64,000 bases of DNA from Alkalihalobacillus trypoxylicola (GTDB taxonomy: Bacteria; Bacillota; Bacilli; Bacillales; Bacillaceae_D). The notes under the pieces were generated by a model, which did not search any database, was not told the DNA's origin, and saw nothing but the letters and a program-made list of their open reading frames with translations. Positions 18,963 to 28,175 of the stretch are shown here, in pieces (positions within the stretch are counted from its first letter, which is position 1; every line of letters begins with the position of its first letter). The DNA lies in assembly GCF_001590785.1 (NCBI RefSeq), contig NZ_LTAO01000012.1, positions 310,001-374,000 of the forward strand, given 5' to 3'. A program made the position numbers and the translations under genes.

Positions 18963-20086
18963 ATGGAAAATCATCATACCTATGGTCAGGGTGCCCCTAG
19001 AGGCAATAACAGTATGGCTGCGGATCAAACGACTGAACAATACCGTTATCGATCACATGAAATATGGAAAAGTAAGGATAATAATAATATGAAATATCTT
19101 GAACAAATAGGAATTCCCTTTATCAAAATGGATTATCAATATAATGTTTTAAAATGGAATCAGCTATTTTTAGACATTGTAGATGTTTCAAAAAAAGATC
19201 TTTCTTATCATCGATTAAATGATTTAGCGGATCAATCTTTTTTAATGGAAACGATTTATGACCTTATGAATGAATCTGTAGAATCAGGTGAGCTAGAAGA
19301 AGAATATTATGAGGATAAAGAGTTTATTTTCCATTTAAGGGCATTGCCATTAGAGGATGAAGAAATGGTTTATGTTTTGATAGAGGATCGCTCATTACAA
19401 AAGCAATTTGAAAATTATTAACTTTTCATCACCAAATGGAAGCTGTTTCACATATTGCAGCAGGTGTAGCACACGAACTGAGGAATCCACTTTCAGTCAT
19501 TAAAGGATTTTTGCAATTAGCACAATTAACAAATGACTTCCAAAAGTATTATGACACGATTCTTGCCGAACTAAATAGAATGAATGCCATCATTGAAGAT
19601 TTTTTATCTGTTTCGAGACGGAAAATGGACCGTAAGCTTCAATCACCCGTTCAAATCATGAAATCATTAGTTGAAATTATGAAAGCGGAGTGCTTGCTTC
19701 ATGATGTTGAGTTTGCTATGAACTTAAAAGAAACGGCTTTACTCATTAATGTAAACGAATCAATTATTAAACAAATCATGTTAAATTTATTGAGAAATTC
19801 AATTGAAGCATTTGGTAAATCAAACCAAAATCGAAAATTTAAAATCACGACTGCTATATGTGATAATGAGTATTTTATATTAGTAAAAGACAATGGCAAG
19901 GGTATGCCTGAGGAAGTGCTTAAACAGCTAGGAAAACCATTTTTCACAACAAAGGAAAGTGGTACAGGGATAGGAATTCCCCTTTGTAAGAAAATGATTG
20001 AAGACCATGGAGGAACCTTTAAAATCGAAAGTACATTTAACGTTGGAACAACGGTCATTTTAAGCTTACCTTTAATTACCACTTAA
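18963..20086 (+). pseudogene. PAS sensor histidine kinase, split by a frameshift
   Basis: Two adjoining frames together make one kinase. The first (18963-19421) has a PAS-like domain (IPFIKMDYQYNVLKWNQ) and stops after LQKQFENY. The second, in another frame (ATG at 19436), begins MEAVSHIAAGVAHELRNPLS with the H-box, then LLRNSIEAF (N-box), VKDNGKGM and GTGIGIPLC. It has no ribosome binding site. Restoring one A in the run at 19411-19414 gives continuous QFEKLLTFHHQMEAV, so a one-base deletion is the simplest explanation. The H-box resembles KinA/KinB-type sporulation kinases; that role is inferred. A sequencing error is also possible. Confidence 0.75.
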
Positions 20087-20116
20087 GCTTTCCTTGATTT
20101 AATAGAAAGCTTTTTT
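20085..20116 (+). terminator. Terminator after the sensor kinase
   Basis: AAGCTTTC and GAAAGCTT form an 8-bp stem followed by TTTT; the 5' arm overlaps the stop codon. Confidence 0.7.
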
Positions 20117-20252
20117 GATGTAAGAAGTGAAATAATGGTGAAATAGCTAGTATTTCTTAGAATCTGCTAGTAATAAAGAGTCTAATACATAGTTTCTTTA
20201 TATGGTTCTTTTCTTTCCATGTTATTTACTGTTATTTCAAATACTATAGAGG

Positions 20253-20282
20253 TTGTCTAAAATCTCTATTTTTCTGTATGAT
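20253..20282 (+). promoter_or_regulatory. Promoter of the transglycosylase gene
   Basis: TTGTCT at 20253 and TATGAT at 20277 with an 18-bp spacer, 43 bp before the start codon. Confidence 0.5.
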
Positions 20283-20324
20283 AATAAACGTTGTTTAAAT
20301 GACTCTTATTTAGGAGGGAATAAT

Positions 20325-21023
20325 ATGAAGCAACGATTATTCGTTAGTACAACCATTGGCTTATTAATGGTGCTAGCTTTTCTCATCGTACAGAACGAAC
20401 AATTGAAGGAACAATTAATATCAGCTGAGATAGAGAAAGAACAGTATATGGCTAAACAAGAGATGAAGGAAATGAGACAATTTTTCTCAACTCAACCTAT
20501 AAATTCAGATATAGCGATCAATTACCATTCTTGGATACAATCAAAAAATATATCTAAGCAGCTATATAAAGATAGTGAAGGATTATTTCAGGAAGAGTGG
20601 GGAATATTCCTTGGTGAAATAGCCCAACAAAAAGATATAGACCCATACATTGTCTATGAGCTTTTAAAGACAGAAACGGGAGGCACCTTTAATCCGGAAT
20701 TGGTCGGTCCTCATACGAGATATGGCCAAGCATATGGAATGGCTCAATTTATGGAAAATACAGCTCCTTGGATAGCAGATATGGCTGGGTTAGACTATGA
20801 TCAAAAGCTATTATTCGACCCTTTATACTCCATTCAACTCTCCATTGAATATTTAAGCTTTCTGTATGAGAAGTATGAAGACTGGGATTACGCCTTAACA
20901 GCCTATCACCGTGGGATGTATGGATTAGAAGCATACATTGAAGAGCATGGAAATGCTCAAAGCTGGTATGCTGTTGAAATACAGGAAAATGCAGAACAAT
21001 TTAATTATCTAGTTGTTCGATAA
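20325..21023 (+). CDS. Membrane-anchored lytic transglycosylase-like protein
   Basis: Predicted SLT-type murein lytic transglycosylase. The 232 aa protein has an N-terminal membrane anchor or signal (residues 4-22), a coiled-coil-prone stretch (EQLKEQLISAEIEKEQ) and a C-terminal lysozyme-like domain with YELLKTETGGTFNPELVG, where the Glu after KT is the probable catalytic acid, then YGMAQFM and ALTAYHRG, which match the SLT fold. The ATG follows GGAGG by 7 nt; an in-frame start at 20253 lies in the promoter and was rejected. Acts on peptidoglycan outside the membrane; the substrate role is inferred. Confidence 0.85.
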   Translation: MKQRLFVSTTIGLLMVLAFLIVQNEQLKEQLISAEIEKEQYMAKQEMKEMRQFFSTQPINSDIAINYHSWIQSKNISKQLYKDSEGLFQEEWGIFLGEIAQQKDIDPYIVYELLKTETGGTFNPELVGPHTRYGQAYGMAQFMENTAPWIADMAGLDYDQKLLFDPLYSIQLSIEYLSFLYEKYEDWDYALTAYHRGMYGLEAYIEEHGNAQSWYAVEIQENAEQFNYLVVR

Positions 21024-21024
21024 T

Positions 21025-21050
21025 AGTCACAGCTCTCTGTGGCTTTTTTT
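21025..21050 (+). terminator. Terminator after the transglycosylase gene
   Basis: AGTCACAG and CTGTGGCT pair around CTCT, followed by seven T residues. Confidence 0.85.
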
Positions 21051-21068
21051 GTTTTTTGGGCAAGAGGA

Positions 21069-21133
21069 TTGAAAAAAAATTAAAATACTATATAATAGGA
21101 AAAGATGTTCTAAATCGTAATCATTCTTAATTT
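21069..21133 (+). promoter_or_regulatory. Promoter and Zur-like operator of the zinc ABC ATPase
   Basis: TTGAAA (21069) and TATAAT (21091) have a 16-bp spacer. Just downstream, 21112-21133 starts AAATCGTAATCATT, a perfect left half of the Bacillus Zur box; the right half is weaker. The site lies over the transcription start, where Zur would block transcription in high zinc. The zur gene itself is 1 kb downstream. Confidence 0.7.
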
Positions 21134-21146
21134 AGGAGGCTTAAAA

Positions 21147-21932
21147 ATGAGTCAAATAAAGTCTCAAATTGCACCGATAGAACTTAGAAACGTGTCCTTT
21201 CAATATGGTACGAGAAATGTGTTGGAGGATATTTCATTTCAAGTAAAACCGGGAGCTTTTATTGGTCTAGTAGGTCCAAATGGTTCAGGTAAGTCTACGC
21301 TAATGAAAATTATATTAGGGTTGTTAAAGCCTGGACAAGGTGAAGCTCGCTTATTTGGAGAGAAGGTATCCAAATTTCATAAATGGGATAAAGTGGGGTT
21401 TGTCTCACAAAAAGCAAATAGTTTTAATACGGGATTTCCCGCTACTGTCTTTGAAGTCGTATCAATGGGGCTTTTTGGTAAAGTCGGCTTATTTCGATTT
21501 CTCAAAAAAACACATAAAGAAAAAGTTCATCAAGCGATAAAAAGTGTAGGAATGGAAGAATATACGTATCAAAATATTGGACAGCTTTCTGGAGGGCAAC
21601 AGCAAAGGGTATTTATCGCTCGTGCACTTGTTAGTGATCCAGAGCTATTAATATTAGATGAACCAACAGTTGGAGTAGATGTTAAAAATGTTCAGCAATT
21701 TTATTCAATGCTAAGGCACTTTAATCAAGAGAGAAAGATGACGCTTATACTAGTAACTCATGATATTGGGGCAATGTCTGATTATGTGACAGATGTTATT
21801 TGCTTAAATAAAACGATTCATTTTCATGGAAATTCACATGAATTTGCTTCGAATCCGGATTTATCTAGTTTTTATGGCCATGAGGTTTCAATGATTACTC
21901 ATAATCATGAGCATGAAGAGGTTCATACTTAA
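21147..21932 (+). CDS. znuC: Zinc ABC transporter ATP-binding protein (ZnuC/AdcC)
   Basis: ATPase of a high-affinity zinc (manganese-type family) importer. The 261 aa protein has Walker A GPNGSGKST near residue 43, signature LSGGQQQR, Walker B LLILDEPTVGVD and the switch His in VTHD. The C-terminal tail is His/Glu-rich (HNHEHEEVH), as in zinc-linked proteins. A Zur-like box lies upstream and zur downstream. The membrane permease gene that normally sits between them is missing; only a 220-bp gap remains. The encoded ATPase may serve a permease encoded elsewhere. Confidence 0.9.
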   Translation: MSQIKSQIAPIELRNVSFQYGTRNVLEDISFQVKPGAFIGLVGPNGSGKSTLMKIILGLLKPGQGEARLFGEKVSKFHKWDKVGFVSQKANSFNTGFPATVFEVVSMGLFGKVGLFRFLKKTHKEKVHQAIKSVGMEEYTYQNIGQLSGGQQQRVFIARALVSDPELLILDEPTVGVDVKNVQQFYSMLRHFNQERKMTLILVTHDIGAMSDYVTDVICLNKTIHFHGNSHEFASNPDLSSFYGHEVSMITHNHEHEEVHT

Positions 21933-22071
21933 AATTCGAAGCTTTCCTTTGTTTTGAAAGTTTAGAGGATTTATCGTCATTCTTGCTAATCGATATTCTT
22001 GCAACTTAGTCGCTAAATTAGGTGGTTATGAATATAGGTGATGAGCTCTCATATAACGCTTTAGGAGTATT

Positions 22072-22113
22072 GTAGCAAGTTTATATTGGTTAGCCTTACT
22101 AATAAAAAAGTAA
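22072..22113 (+). pseudogene. Possible remnant of the zinc permease C-terminus
   Basis: In one frame the region reads VASLYWLALLIKK then a stop, which resembles the last helix and basic tail of a ZnuB/AdcB permease. Upstream of it in the same frame are several stops. It occupies the place where the permease gene is expected between the ATPase and zur. The segment is short and could be chance. Confidence 0.3.
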
Positions 22114-22160
22114 TGGGCCAGAGTGGGATGATTAAAGCAAGCTCATAGGGGGTGAAAGAG

Positions 22161-22580
22161 TTGAACCTTTTAGAGGCAATGGATCAGCTAAAAGAAAAAG
22201 GTTACAAGCATACAGGAAAAAGAGAGGAAATGTTAAGGCTTTTTTCAAGAGAAAAAAGGTATATTTCAGCTAAAGATGTATTAGAGGCGATGAATCTACA
22301 GTATCCAGGCTTAAGCTTTGATACGATATACCGAAATTTATCTCTTTTTGCACAATTAAATATATTAGAGACCACAGAATTAGATGGTGAGAAAAAATTT
22401 CGTTTCCGATGCTCGACTCAGGAGCATCACCATCATTTAATTTGTCTTGATTGTGGCAAAACGAAACATATTAAAAGCTGCCCGATGGAGTTAATAAAAA
22501 GTCATAAAACCTTTTCTGATTTTGAAGTGACTGGGCATAAATTTGAGATTTATGGGCGTTGTAATCAATGTCAGCCTTAG
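22161..22580 (+). CDS. zur: Zinc uptake regulator Zur (Fur family)
   Basis: Zinc-responsive repressor of zinc-uptake genes. The 139 aa protein has a winged-helix half (KHTGKREEMLRLF, PGLSFDTIYRNLSLF) and a metal-binding half with HHHH near residue 80, CLDC and CNQC, the structural zinc cysteines. The TTG at 22161 is preferred because GGGGGTGA lies 6 nt ahead and the product then aligns with B. subtilis Zur from its first residue; a GTG at 22152 overlaps the ribosome binding site. It probably controls the znuC gene upstream. Confidence 0.93.
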   Translation: MNLLEAMDQLKEKGYKHTGKREEMLRLFSREKRYISAKDVLEAMNLQYPGLSFDTIYRNLSLFAQLNILETTELDGEKKFRFRCSTQEHHHHLICLDCGKTKHIKSCPMELIKSHKTFSDFEVTGHKFEIYGRCNQCQP

Positions 22581-22589
22581 ATATGTCTG

Positions 22590-22790
22590 GTACAATCTGT
22601 TTGTATAAGCATCAAAAGATATAAATTGCTTCCTCAAGACACTCCTCTACTTTCGGGTGAGCTGTACTCCAAACTAACTTATTTTAGTGGTAAAGCCACT
22701 TTATTTACTGATAGGTTACCAATTATAAAGAAGAATTAGGACCTTCCTTCTTGTCAAAAGAAGAAAGGTCCATTTGTGTATGCAATAATA
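22590..22790 (-). repeat. Family A dispersed repeat, degenerate copy A4
   Basis: A decayed copy between the convergent zur and yqfW genes. Recognisable parts are GCTTCCTCAAGACACTC, CCAAACTAACTTATTTTAGTGG and a hairpin near 22739-22772 (GGACCTTCCTTCTT with its near complement). Ends are not clear, so boundaries are approximate. Confidence 0.55.
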
Positions 22791-22798
22791 ACACATTA

Positions 22799-23377
22799 TT
22801 ATAAAATGCTTTGTTTTAGCCAGGAGTCCACCCAAATTTGGGCTTCGTGCCAACTTTTTGTCCGAATCACATTACTTGGAATAGGAAGTCGATTGTAGGG
22901 AGTATCCATTAAAATAACAGGAATTTGAAACTCCTCGGCAATGGCTACAGCATTATCGTGTTTATCTTCAAAAAAGATATCTAGCTGATGTTGGCGTATT
23001 GCCTCTATTTTATCATGCTTTCCAACCATTTCAATATGTTGATAGGGAACATTTTGCTCTGAAAACCAACTTTTCGTGATATCAAATAAATGACTTCTTC
23101 TTGCTGTTATATAAATTAATTCATGATTTTGATTCCACTGCGTGATAATGGAGTGAGCATCAGGTGCTAGTGGAGCTTCACGATAAATTTTACCTTCGTT
23201 TAATCCCATCCATTCCCAAAAGTCATCGTCGCTAATTTTAAGAATAGAAGTTAAATCATATTCGGTTAAATCATTTAAAGTTAAATTTTTCTTAAAATCT
23301 TGATTTAAATAGGGAATGAAGGTAGCGGGATCCGTTATCGTTCCATCTATATCAAGTCCAAAACGTTTTTTTTGCAA
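22799..23377 (-). CDS. yqfW: HAD-family putative nucleotidase YqfW
   Basis: Homologue of B. subtilis YqfW, a putative 5'(3')-deoxyribonucleotidase-like HAD hydrolase. Motif I is GLDIDGT (nucleophile Asp), followed by YITAR (motif II) and DIFFEDKHDNAVAI (motif IV with acidic residues). The 192 aa frame starts at TTG 23377, six nt after GAGGTG; a GTG at 23386 overlaps that site. PYLNQ and KSWF match YqfW. Substrate is not known. Confidence 0.85.
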   Translation of the reverse strand: MQKKRFGLDIDGTITDPATFIPYLNQDFKKNLTLNDLTEYDLTSILKISDDDFWEWMGLNEGKIYREAPLAPDAHSIITQWNQNHELIYITARRSHLFDITKSWFSEQNVPYQHIEMVGKHDKIEAIRQHQLDIFFEDKHDNAVAIAEEFQIPVILMDTPYNRLPIPSNVIRTKSWHEAQIWVDSWLKQSIL

Positions 23378-23539
23378 GTTGATCACCTCTGATAAAATAA
23401 CTCGTATCCGTTAACAATACATGATTTTAGCGAAATGGTCTAGCTTGTTTCCTAAAGAAGAAAAGATTTACTGCGATAATTCATCGGTTCTAAACCATAC
23501 TAAGAGTACTCCCCGAAAAAAAGAAAGTGAGGGATTCGT

Positions 23540-24043
23540 ATGGAAAATAACGAAAAGCAGAAAACGGATCCAGTTCGTTTAGTGGATGAAAATGATCCAT
23601 CATTGACCTTTTTAAATACTCATGCAGATGGGCGCAGAGACACGCGTCCACTGGATAAAGTTGAAGAAGATACAAGTGAGGATACGACTATTGATGCCGT
23701 GAACCAAGAAAATGGCCGTTTCAATGAGGAAACGGCTGCTGAATTTGCGGCAGTAAATGGAATGGCTACAAATGGAGATGCCGTTCATGATGAAACATTA
23801 AATAGTCGTCACGAAGAGGAGCATAGAGCTGAAAATGATACAAGGTCAGGATTTGGTATCGGGACCTTTGCGATCGTTCTCTCTATTCTTTCACTGTTCT
23901 TCTTGCCAGTATTGCTTGGAGCAGCTGGTATCATTGTTGGTTTTGTTTCAAGGCGCTACGGTGCGAAAGCGATTGGTAATTGGGCGATAGGGATTGGTGC
24001 CTTATCAATCATCTTGACCGTCTTTTTTTCACCCTTTATTTAG
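23540..24043 (+). CDS. yqfX: YqfX-like membrane protein
   Basis: A 167 aa protein with a long, acidic, probably disordered N-terminal half (residues 1-100) and two C-terminal membrane segments separated by a short basic loop (FAIVLSILSLFFLPVLLGAAGIIVGF is too long to be one helix; the loop is SRRYGAKA). The tail pattern resembles DUF4190-type small membrane domains. Position beside yqfW and ispG matches B. subtilis yqfX. Function unknown. The start ATG follows GTGAGGGA. Transcription ends at a perfect two-way terminator. Confidence 0.75.
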   Translation: MENNEKQKTDPVRLVDENDPSLTFLNTHADGRRDTRPLDKVEEDTSEDTTIDAVNQENGRFNEETAAEFAAVNGMATNGDAVHDETLNSRHEEEHRAENDTRSGFGIGTFAIVLSILSLFFLPVLLGAAGIIVGFVSRRYGAKAIGNWAIGIGALSIILTVFFSPFI

Positions 24044-24066
24044 ATTATTCGGGGAGTATGGATAAA

Positions 24067-24099
24067 AGAAAAAGCATAAGCGTAGCTTATGCTTTTTCT
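24067..24099. terminator. Two-way terminator between yqfX and ispG
   Basis: AGAAAAAGCATAAGC and its exact complement flank a GTA loop, giving A and T tracts on both sides. It overlaps the last codons and stop of ispG, so it serves both convergent genes. Confidence 0.92.
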
Positions 24100-25190
24100 A
24101 ATTCTTTCTGCTTTGCATAATGTTCCTCTGCAAGCTTATCAATTTCAATTTTTAATTCTTCAACCATGGTTTCTTCGGGAACCTTACGAACGGTTTTCCC
24201 TTTCATAAATAGAAGACCTTCTCCTCTTGCACCTGCAATCCCAATATCCGCTTCTCTCGCTTCACCTGGTCCGTTTACGGCACAGCCTAAAACGGCTACT
24301 TTTAATGGAGCTTTAATTTTTGAGATATATTCTTCTACTTCATTAGCAATGCTGATTAAATCAATTTCAATACGTCCACAAGTTGGACATGAAATTAAGG
24401 TTGCAGCATTTGAGGCTAATCCAAATGTTTTTAGCAGCTCTCTAGCTACTTTTACTTCTTCTACAGGGTCAGCACTTAGAGAAATTCTCATCGTATTACC
24501 AATCCCCATATTTAAAATAGCACCTAAACCTGCAGCACTTTTAACGGTCCCAGCAAATAAAGTACCACTTTCTGTAATACCTAAATGAAGTGGATAATCA
24601 AATGCTTTCGCTGCTTTCTCATAGGCCTCTATTGCTAAATGAACATCTGATGCTTTCATCGAAACGATAATATCATGGAAATCTAAATCCTCTAATATTT
24701 TTATATGATGAAGAGCACTTTCCACCATGCCATCAGCTGTCGGATATCCATATTTTTCAAGGATTTTACGCTCTAATGATCCTGCGTTTACTCCAATTCG
24801 AATAGGGATTCCTTTTGCTTTTGCTGCTTGGACAACAGCCTCTACTTTTTCTCTTCTTCCAATATTTCCGGGATTAATTCTGATTTTGTCAGCTCCACCC
24901 TCTATTGCTTTAAGTGCGAGTTTATAATCAAAATGAATATCTACTACAAGGGGAATATTGATTCTTGCTTTGATATCAGCAATTGCTTCAGCTGCTCTCA
25001 TATCTGGACATGCTACTCGGACGACTTGGCAACCAGCTTCTTCAAGTCGGTTAATTTCTGCGACCGTTGCTTCAACGTCGTGAGTTTTTGTTGTTGTCAT
25101 ACTTTGAATAACGATTTCATCATTTCCACCAATCGTCAAATTACCGACCTTGACTGGACGTGTTTTTGTACGATGTGTTAATTCGGTCAT
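24087..25190 (-). CDS. ispG: 4-hydroxy-3-methylbut-2-en-1-yl diphosphate synthase
   Basis: 4Fe-4S enzyme of the MEP pathway, converting MEcPP to HMBPP, the substrate of IspH. The 367 aa protein has an N-terminal TIM barrel ([31 protein letters not shown]) and a C-terminal cluster domain with SCPTCGR and [11 protein letters not shown] cysteines. The ATG lies 10 nt after GGAG. Length is normal for the bacterial type. No partner gene is in the same operon. Confidence 0.97.
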   Translation of the reverse strand: MTELTHRTKTRPVKVGNLTIGGNDEIVIQSMTTTKTHDVEATVAEINRLEEAGCQVVRVACPDMRAAEAIADIKARINIPLVVDIHFDYKLALKAIEGGADKIRINPGNIGRREKVEAVVQAAKAKGIPIRIGVNAGSLERKILEKYGYPTADGMVESALHHIKILEDLDFHDIIVSMKASDVHLAIEAYEKAAKAFDYPLHLGITESGTLFAGTVKSAAGLGAILNMGIGNTMRISLSADPVEEVKVARELLKTFGLASNAATLISCPTCGRIEIDLISIANEVEEYISKIKAPLKVAVLGCAVNGPGEAREADIGIAGARGEGLLFMKGKTVRKVPEETMVEELKIEIDKLAEEHYAKQKELEKA

Positions 25191-25291
25191 TGACCATTCG
25201 CTCCTTTTATTACGAGGACTGTAAATCTACTCGCTTAAGTTACAGTTTCATTTTATCAATGACCTTCTCTATTTGGCAAGAATAAACTTCT

Positions 25292-25639
25292 TTAGGAATC
25301 GTAGAGTGGGAAATAATAGGATTGACCAATTTGAATATGCTCTGGTTCTGTCCCGTTATTTAATTGCTTGAAATCATAAATGACCTCCTGGATTGTCGCT
25401 GGAATTGGGCCAGTATGTAAATGTTCAACTATCGATAATACGGTATAGCCAGGTTCAACAATGACTTCTTGAAAGGGTATAGGGTCTTGAAGTAACTCAT
25501 TACTCCCCGCTTTTTCTGGCTGTATATCGTCAGCGATGGCAACTTGATCATTTTTTCCGGGTAAAGTACCTATCGTCAGATCATAATAAAGACTAGAGAT
25601 CGTTACAATCACGAAAGCTAAAATCAATAATTTTTTCAT
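25292..25639 (-). CDS. yqfZ: YqfZ-like LysM-type secreted protein
   Basis: A 115 aa protein with an N-terminal signal or anchor (KLLILAFVIVTISSLYY) and a C-terminal region with EPGYTVLSIVEHLH and HIQIGQSYYFPLY, a LysM-like peptidoglycan-binding pattern. Homologue of B. subtilis YqfZ by synteny beside ispG and by sequence. GGAGG precedes the ATG. Possibly sporulation-associated as in B. subtilis, but no clear sporulation promoter was found. Confidence 0.75.
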   Translation of the reverse strand: MKKLLILAFVIVTISSLYYDLTIGTLPGKNDQVAIADDIQPEKAGSNELLQDPIPFQEVIVEPGYTVLSIVEHLHTGPIPATIQEVIYDFKQLNNGTEPEHIQIGQSYYFPLYDS

Positions 25640-25757
25640 AACTTGTCCTCCTCTTCATAAAAAAGATGCTCGTAGTAGTTTATGCTGAATTGGATATTTT
25701 TAGTACGAATATTTTTCTTGTAAAAACGACAAGTACATGAGGGAGGGAGCTCAATCG

Positions 25758-26963
25758 ATGGAAGACACTAAATGGGTCACTTTTCATGCAGCTATACTAG
25801 GCTTGATTCCATTCATTATGGTTTTAGGGAATTCATTGTTCATACCCTTAGTACCTGATCTGCAAAAATCATTTGAGTTATCAGCATCAGAAGCTAGTAT
25901 TTTCTTAGTTTCTTTTTCTTTACCGGCTGCTCTTGTCATTCCAATGAATCGATGGTTTTTATCGCGTCTGTCTCTTAAAGCCTTTATTTTTATCTCGTTA
26001 ATAGTCATCATAGGGGGGATTGTTCTCTCTTTGTTATCTTTAATTCTTTCTTCCTATGTAGCTTTATTGACTGGACGTTTTATTCAAGGTGTTGGAGCTG
26101 GGTTAATAACTCCATTAGCTATGATGATCGCAGCAAATTGGTATGAAGGTAGAAAAAGAGGAGAAGTATTAGGGATTATAGAAGCATTTAATGGGTTAGC
26201 GAAGGTGGTGAGTCCATTAATCGGGTCATTTCTTTTGTTGCTAGCCAGCTGGTATTACAGTCTAATGGTTTTTCTGTTTTTTGTACTTATCACTTTTGCT
26301 GCGATGAGCTATTTATTTTCTGCTAATAAACAAAAAGACCATCAGCTTATAAAAGATAAAAAAGAATTTAGTGTTCTGGATTTCTGGCTTGAAAATCGAT
26401 TTTTAGTTTTGCCGATTTTTGTAATTGGTGGTAGTGGAATGTTTTTATTATTCGGCTGGCTTTATTTTCTTTCCTTCCAAATGGAAGCTATGCATTTCTC
26501 GCACTTAATGATAAAAGGTTTTCTATTTGCACTGCCTTTAGCTATCTTTACTCTCTCCACATTTTTTATGGGTCGCTATATGTTTCAAATACCAGAAAAT
26601 ATCCTTTCTGCTATGAAAGTGACGGTAAGCTGTATGGTGCTAGCTTTTATTATTCAAATTTTATGGAATACTTTTTTTGGCTTGCTGCTTAGCCTTTCCG
26701 TCTTTTCGTTGAGCTTTGGAATGTTTTTACCTTTGGCAAGTCAGTGGATGGCAAGTCAACTTGCATCAAAAGATAGAGCCTATGCATTTACTTGGTATTC
26801 GATGATTAGATTTCTTGGAGTAGCATTGGGTCCGTTGTTATTTGGTCAGTGGCTTGAGAATGTTCTGCGCATGCAATTTTATTCATTAGCGATTATCGGT
26901 GTTAGTTTATTGTTTTTGCTTACATATTTGGAGCCCGATAAATCATGGATGCAAGAAGCATAA
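25758..26963 (+). CDS. MFS transporter
   Basis: Major facilitator superfamily efflux-type permease, 401 aa with about 12 predicted membrane helices. Helices 1-4 include LTGRFIQGVGAGLITPL (the family motif region) and a basic inter-helix loop ANWYEGRKRGEVLG. The substrate cannot be told. The ATG at 25758 lies 8 nt after GGGAGGGAG; an ATG at 25737 comes before that site and was rejected. The gene stands alone between yqfZ and a DUF1002 gene and is absent from this place in B. subtilis, so it is probably an insertion. Confidence 0.85.
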   Translation: MEDTKWVTFHAAILGLIPFIMVLGNSLFIPLVPDLQKSFELSASEASIFLVSFSLPAALVIPMNRWFLSRLSLKAFIFISLIVIIGGIVLSLLSLILSSYVALLTGRFIQGVGAGLITPLAMMIAANWYEGRKRGEVLGIIEAFNGLAKVVSPLIGSFLLLLASWYYSLMVFLFFVLITFAAMSYLFSANKQKDHQLIKDKKEFSVLDFWLENRFLVLPIFVIGGSGMFLLFGWLYFLSFQMEAMHFSHLMIKGFLFALPLAIFTLSTFFMGRYMFQIPENILSAMKVTVSCMVLAFIIQILWNTFFGLLLSLSVFSLSFGMFLPLASQWMASQLASKDRAYAFTWYSMIRFLGVALGPLLFGQWLENVLRMQFYSLAIIGVSLLFLLTYLEPDKSWMQEA

Positions 26964-27164
26964 TCTTCGATCTTTGAAAGAGTTTGATATTTTATGGAGA
27001 TAAAAGCCTATGCTTTTTACAATTTTACAAATGTTAAAAGAGTGTTTTTAGGTCAAAAGACCCTTTTATTTTGTTGTAAAAAAATGTTTCCTAAGAGTAA
27101 GGCTCATTTATAAGTAGAAGGAAAAATGAGTCAAGCAGGTAAACTGCAAAAAGGGGTCGATGAA

Positions 27165-28043
27165 ATGATAAAGAGAGCGAAATCAATTTTTCTAAGTTTA
27201 TTAATTCTAACTTTATTATTACCTTCAGTAGCGCTAGCTGATGCAATTGAAGGTGAGGTCATTGTGACATTAGGTGAAGACTTAACTTCTGAACAGAAGC
27301 AAACTGTTTTAGATGATATGGGTGTGAAGGAAAGTGAAGTTGAAATTATTTACGTTTCGAATCAAGAAGAGCACCAATATCTAGGTGAATATGTTAATGC
27401 ACAAACAATAGGTACAAGAGCCATTTCCTCTTCTAAAATTACGTTAGCAGGCAGTGGTGATGGAATTGTTGTAGATACTAATAATATTTATTGGGTTTCT
27501 GAAGGAATGTACGCGAATGCCCTCATTACGGCTGGAGTAGAGGATGCTGAAGTTTATGTGACCGCACCGTTTTCTGTGTCGGGAACGGGAGCATTAACAG
27601 GCTTAATTAAAGCGTATGAAGAGGTAACTGAACAGGAAATACCTGAAGAACAAAAACAAATCGCAAACGAAGAAATTGTTAAAACATCTGAACTTGGTGA
27701 ATCGATTGGTGTTGATGAAGCAACAGAATTAATGAATCAAATTAAAGAAGAGATTGCAAATAATCCAGTCGAATCTGAAGACGATTTAAGAGAACTAATA
27801 AGAAGATTAGCCGAACAGCTTGGAGTGACACTTACAGACCAAGAACTTGATGGGTTAGTTTCGTTATTTATGCGTATGCAAAATTTAGATATTAACTGGG
27901 AGAATGTAAAGGATCAAATTTCAAAAGTTCGAGAGAATTTAGATGATATTTTAAGTAGTGAAGAAACGCGTAATTTTATTGATCGAGTTTTAGGTTTTTT
28001 CTCAAGCATCATTGATTCCATTAGAGGATGGTTTAGTTCATAA
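27165..28043 (+). CDS. Secreted DUF1002 (YpuA-like) protein
   Basis: A 292 aa exported protein resembling B. subtilis YpuA (DUF1002), function unknown. A signal peptide (KRAKSIFLSLLILTLLLPSVALA) is cut after ALA. The mature part has VIVTLGEDLTSEQKQTVLDDM, a Gly-rich middle and ALITAGVEDAEVYVTAPF, all family features, then a helical C-terminal third. The ATG at 27165 follows AAAGGGG; an ATG at 27126 is out of reach of any ribosome binding site. A strong terminator follows. Confidence 0.88.
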   Translation: MIKRAKSIFLSLLILTLLLPSVALADAIEGEVIVTLGEDLTSEQKQTVLDDMGVKESEVEIIYVSNQEEHQYLGEYVNAQTIGTRAISSSKITLAGSGDGIVVDTNNIYWVSEGMYANALITAGVEDAEVYVTAPFSVSGTGALTGLIKAYEEVTEQEIPEEQKQIANEEIVKTSELGESIGVDEATELMNQIKEEIANNPVESEDDLRELIRRLAEQLGVTLTDQELDGLVSLFMRMQNLDINWENVKDQISKVRENLDDILSSEETRNFIDRVLGFFSSIIDSIRGWFSS

Positions 28044-28044
28044 T

Positions 28045-28073
28045 AAAAAGAGGGATTATCCCTCTTTTTTTTG
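28045..28073 (+). terminator. Terminator after the DUF1002 gene
   Basis: AAAGAGGGAT and ATCCCTCTTT pair around TA/T, followed by a long T tract. Confidence 0.92.
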
Positions 28074-28175
28074 TTTGTCCTATAAAGCAAGAAAAAGAAC
28101 TGCTATAATAAATGTATAAAAGATGAAACAAAAATGATTTTGCATCGTATATGTAGTAAAGGAGGTTGAGAGCTG

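Noticed and set aside
19405-19440. Programmed -1 frameshift in the sensor kinase
   Set aside because: No slippery heptamer or downstream structure at the junction; a base loss in the A run is simpler.
25640-25700. Sigma-F or sigma-G promoter ahead of yqfZ
   Set aside because: GCATAA occurs but the -10 does not match either consensus at proper spacing.
26990-27085. Hairpin (AGGTC with GACCC) as terminator of the MFS gene
   Set aside because: Only 4-5 bp of stem and a broken T tract; not convincing.
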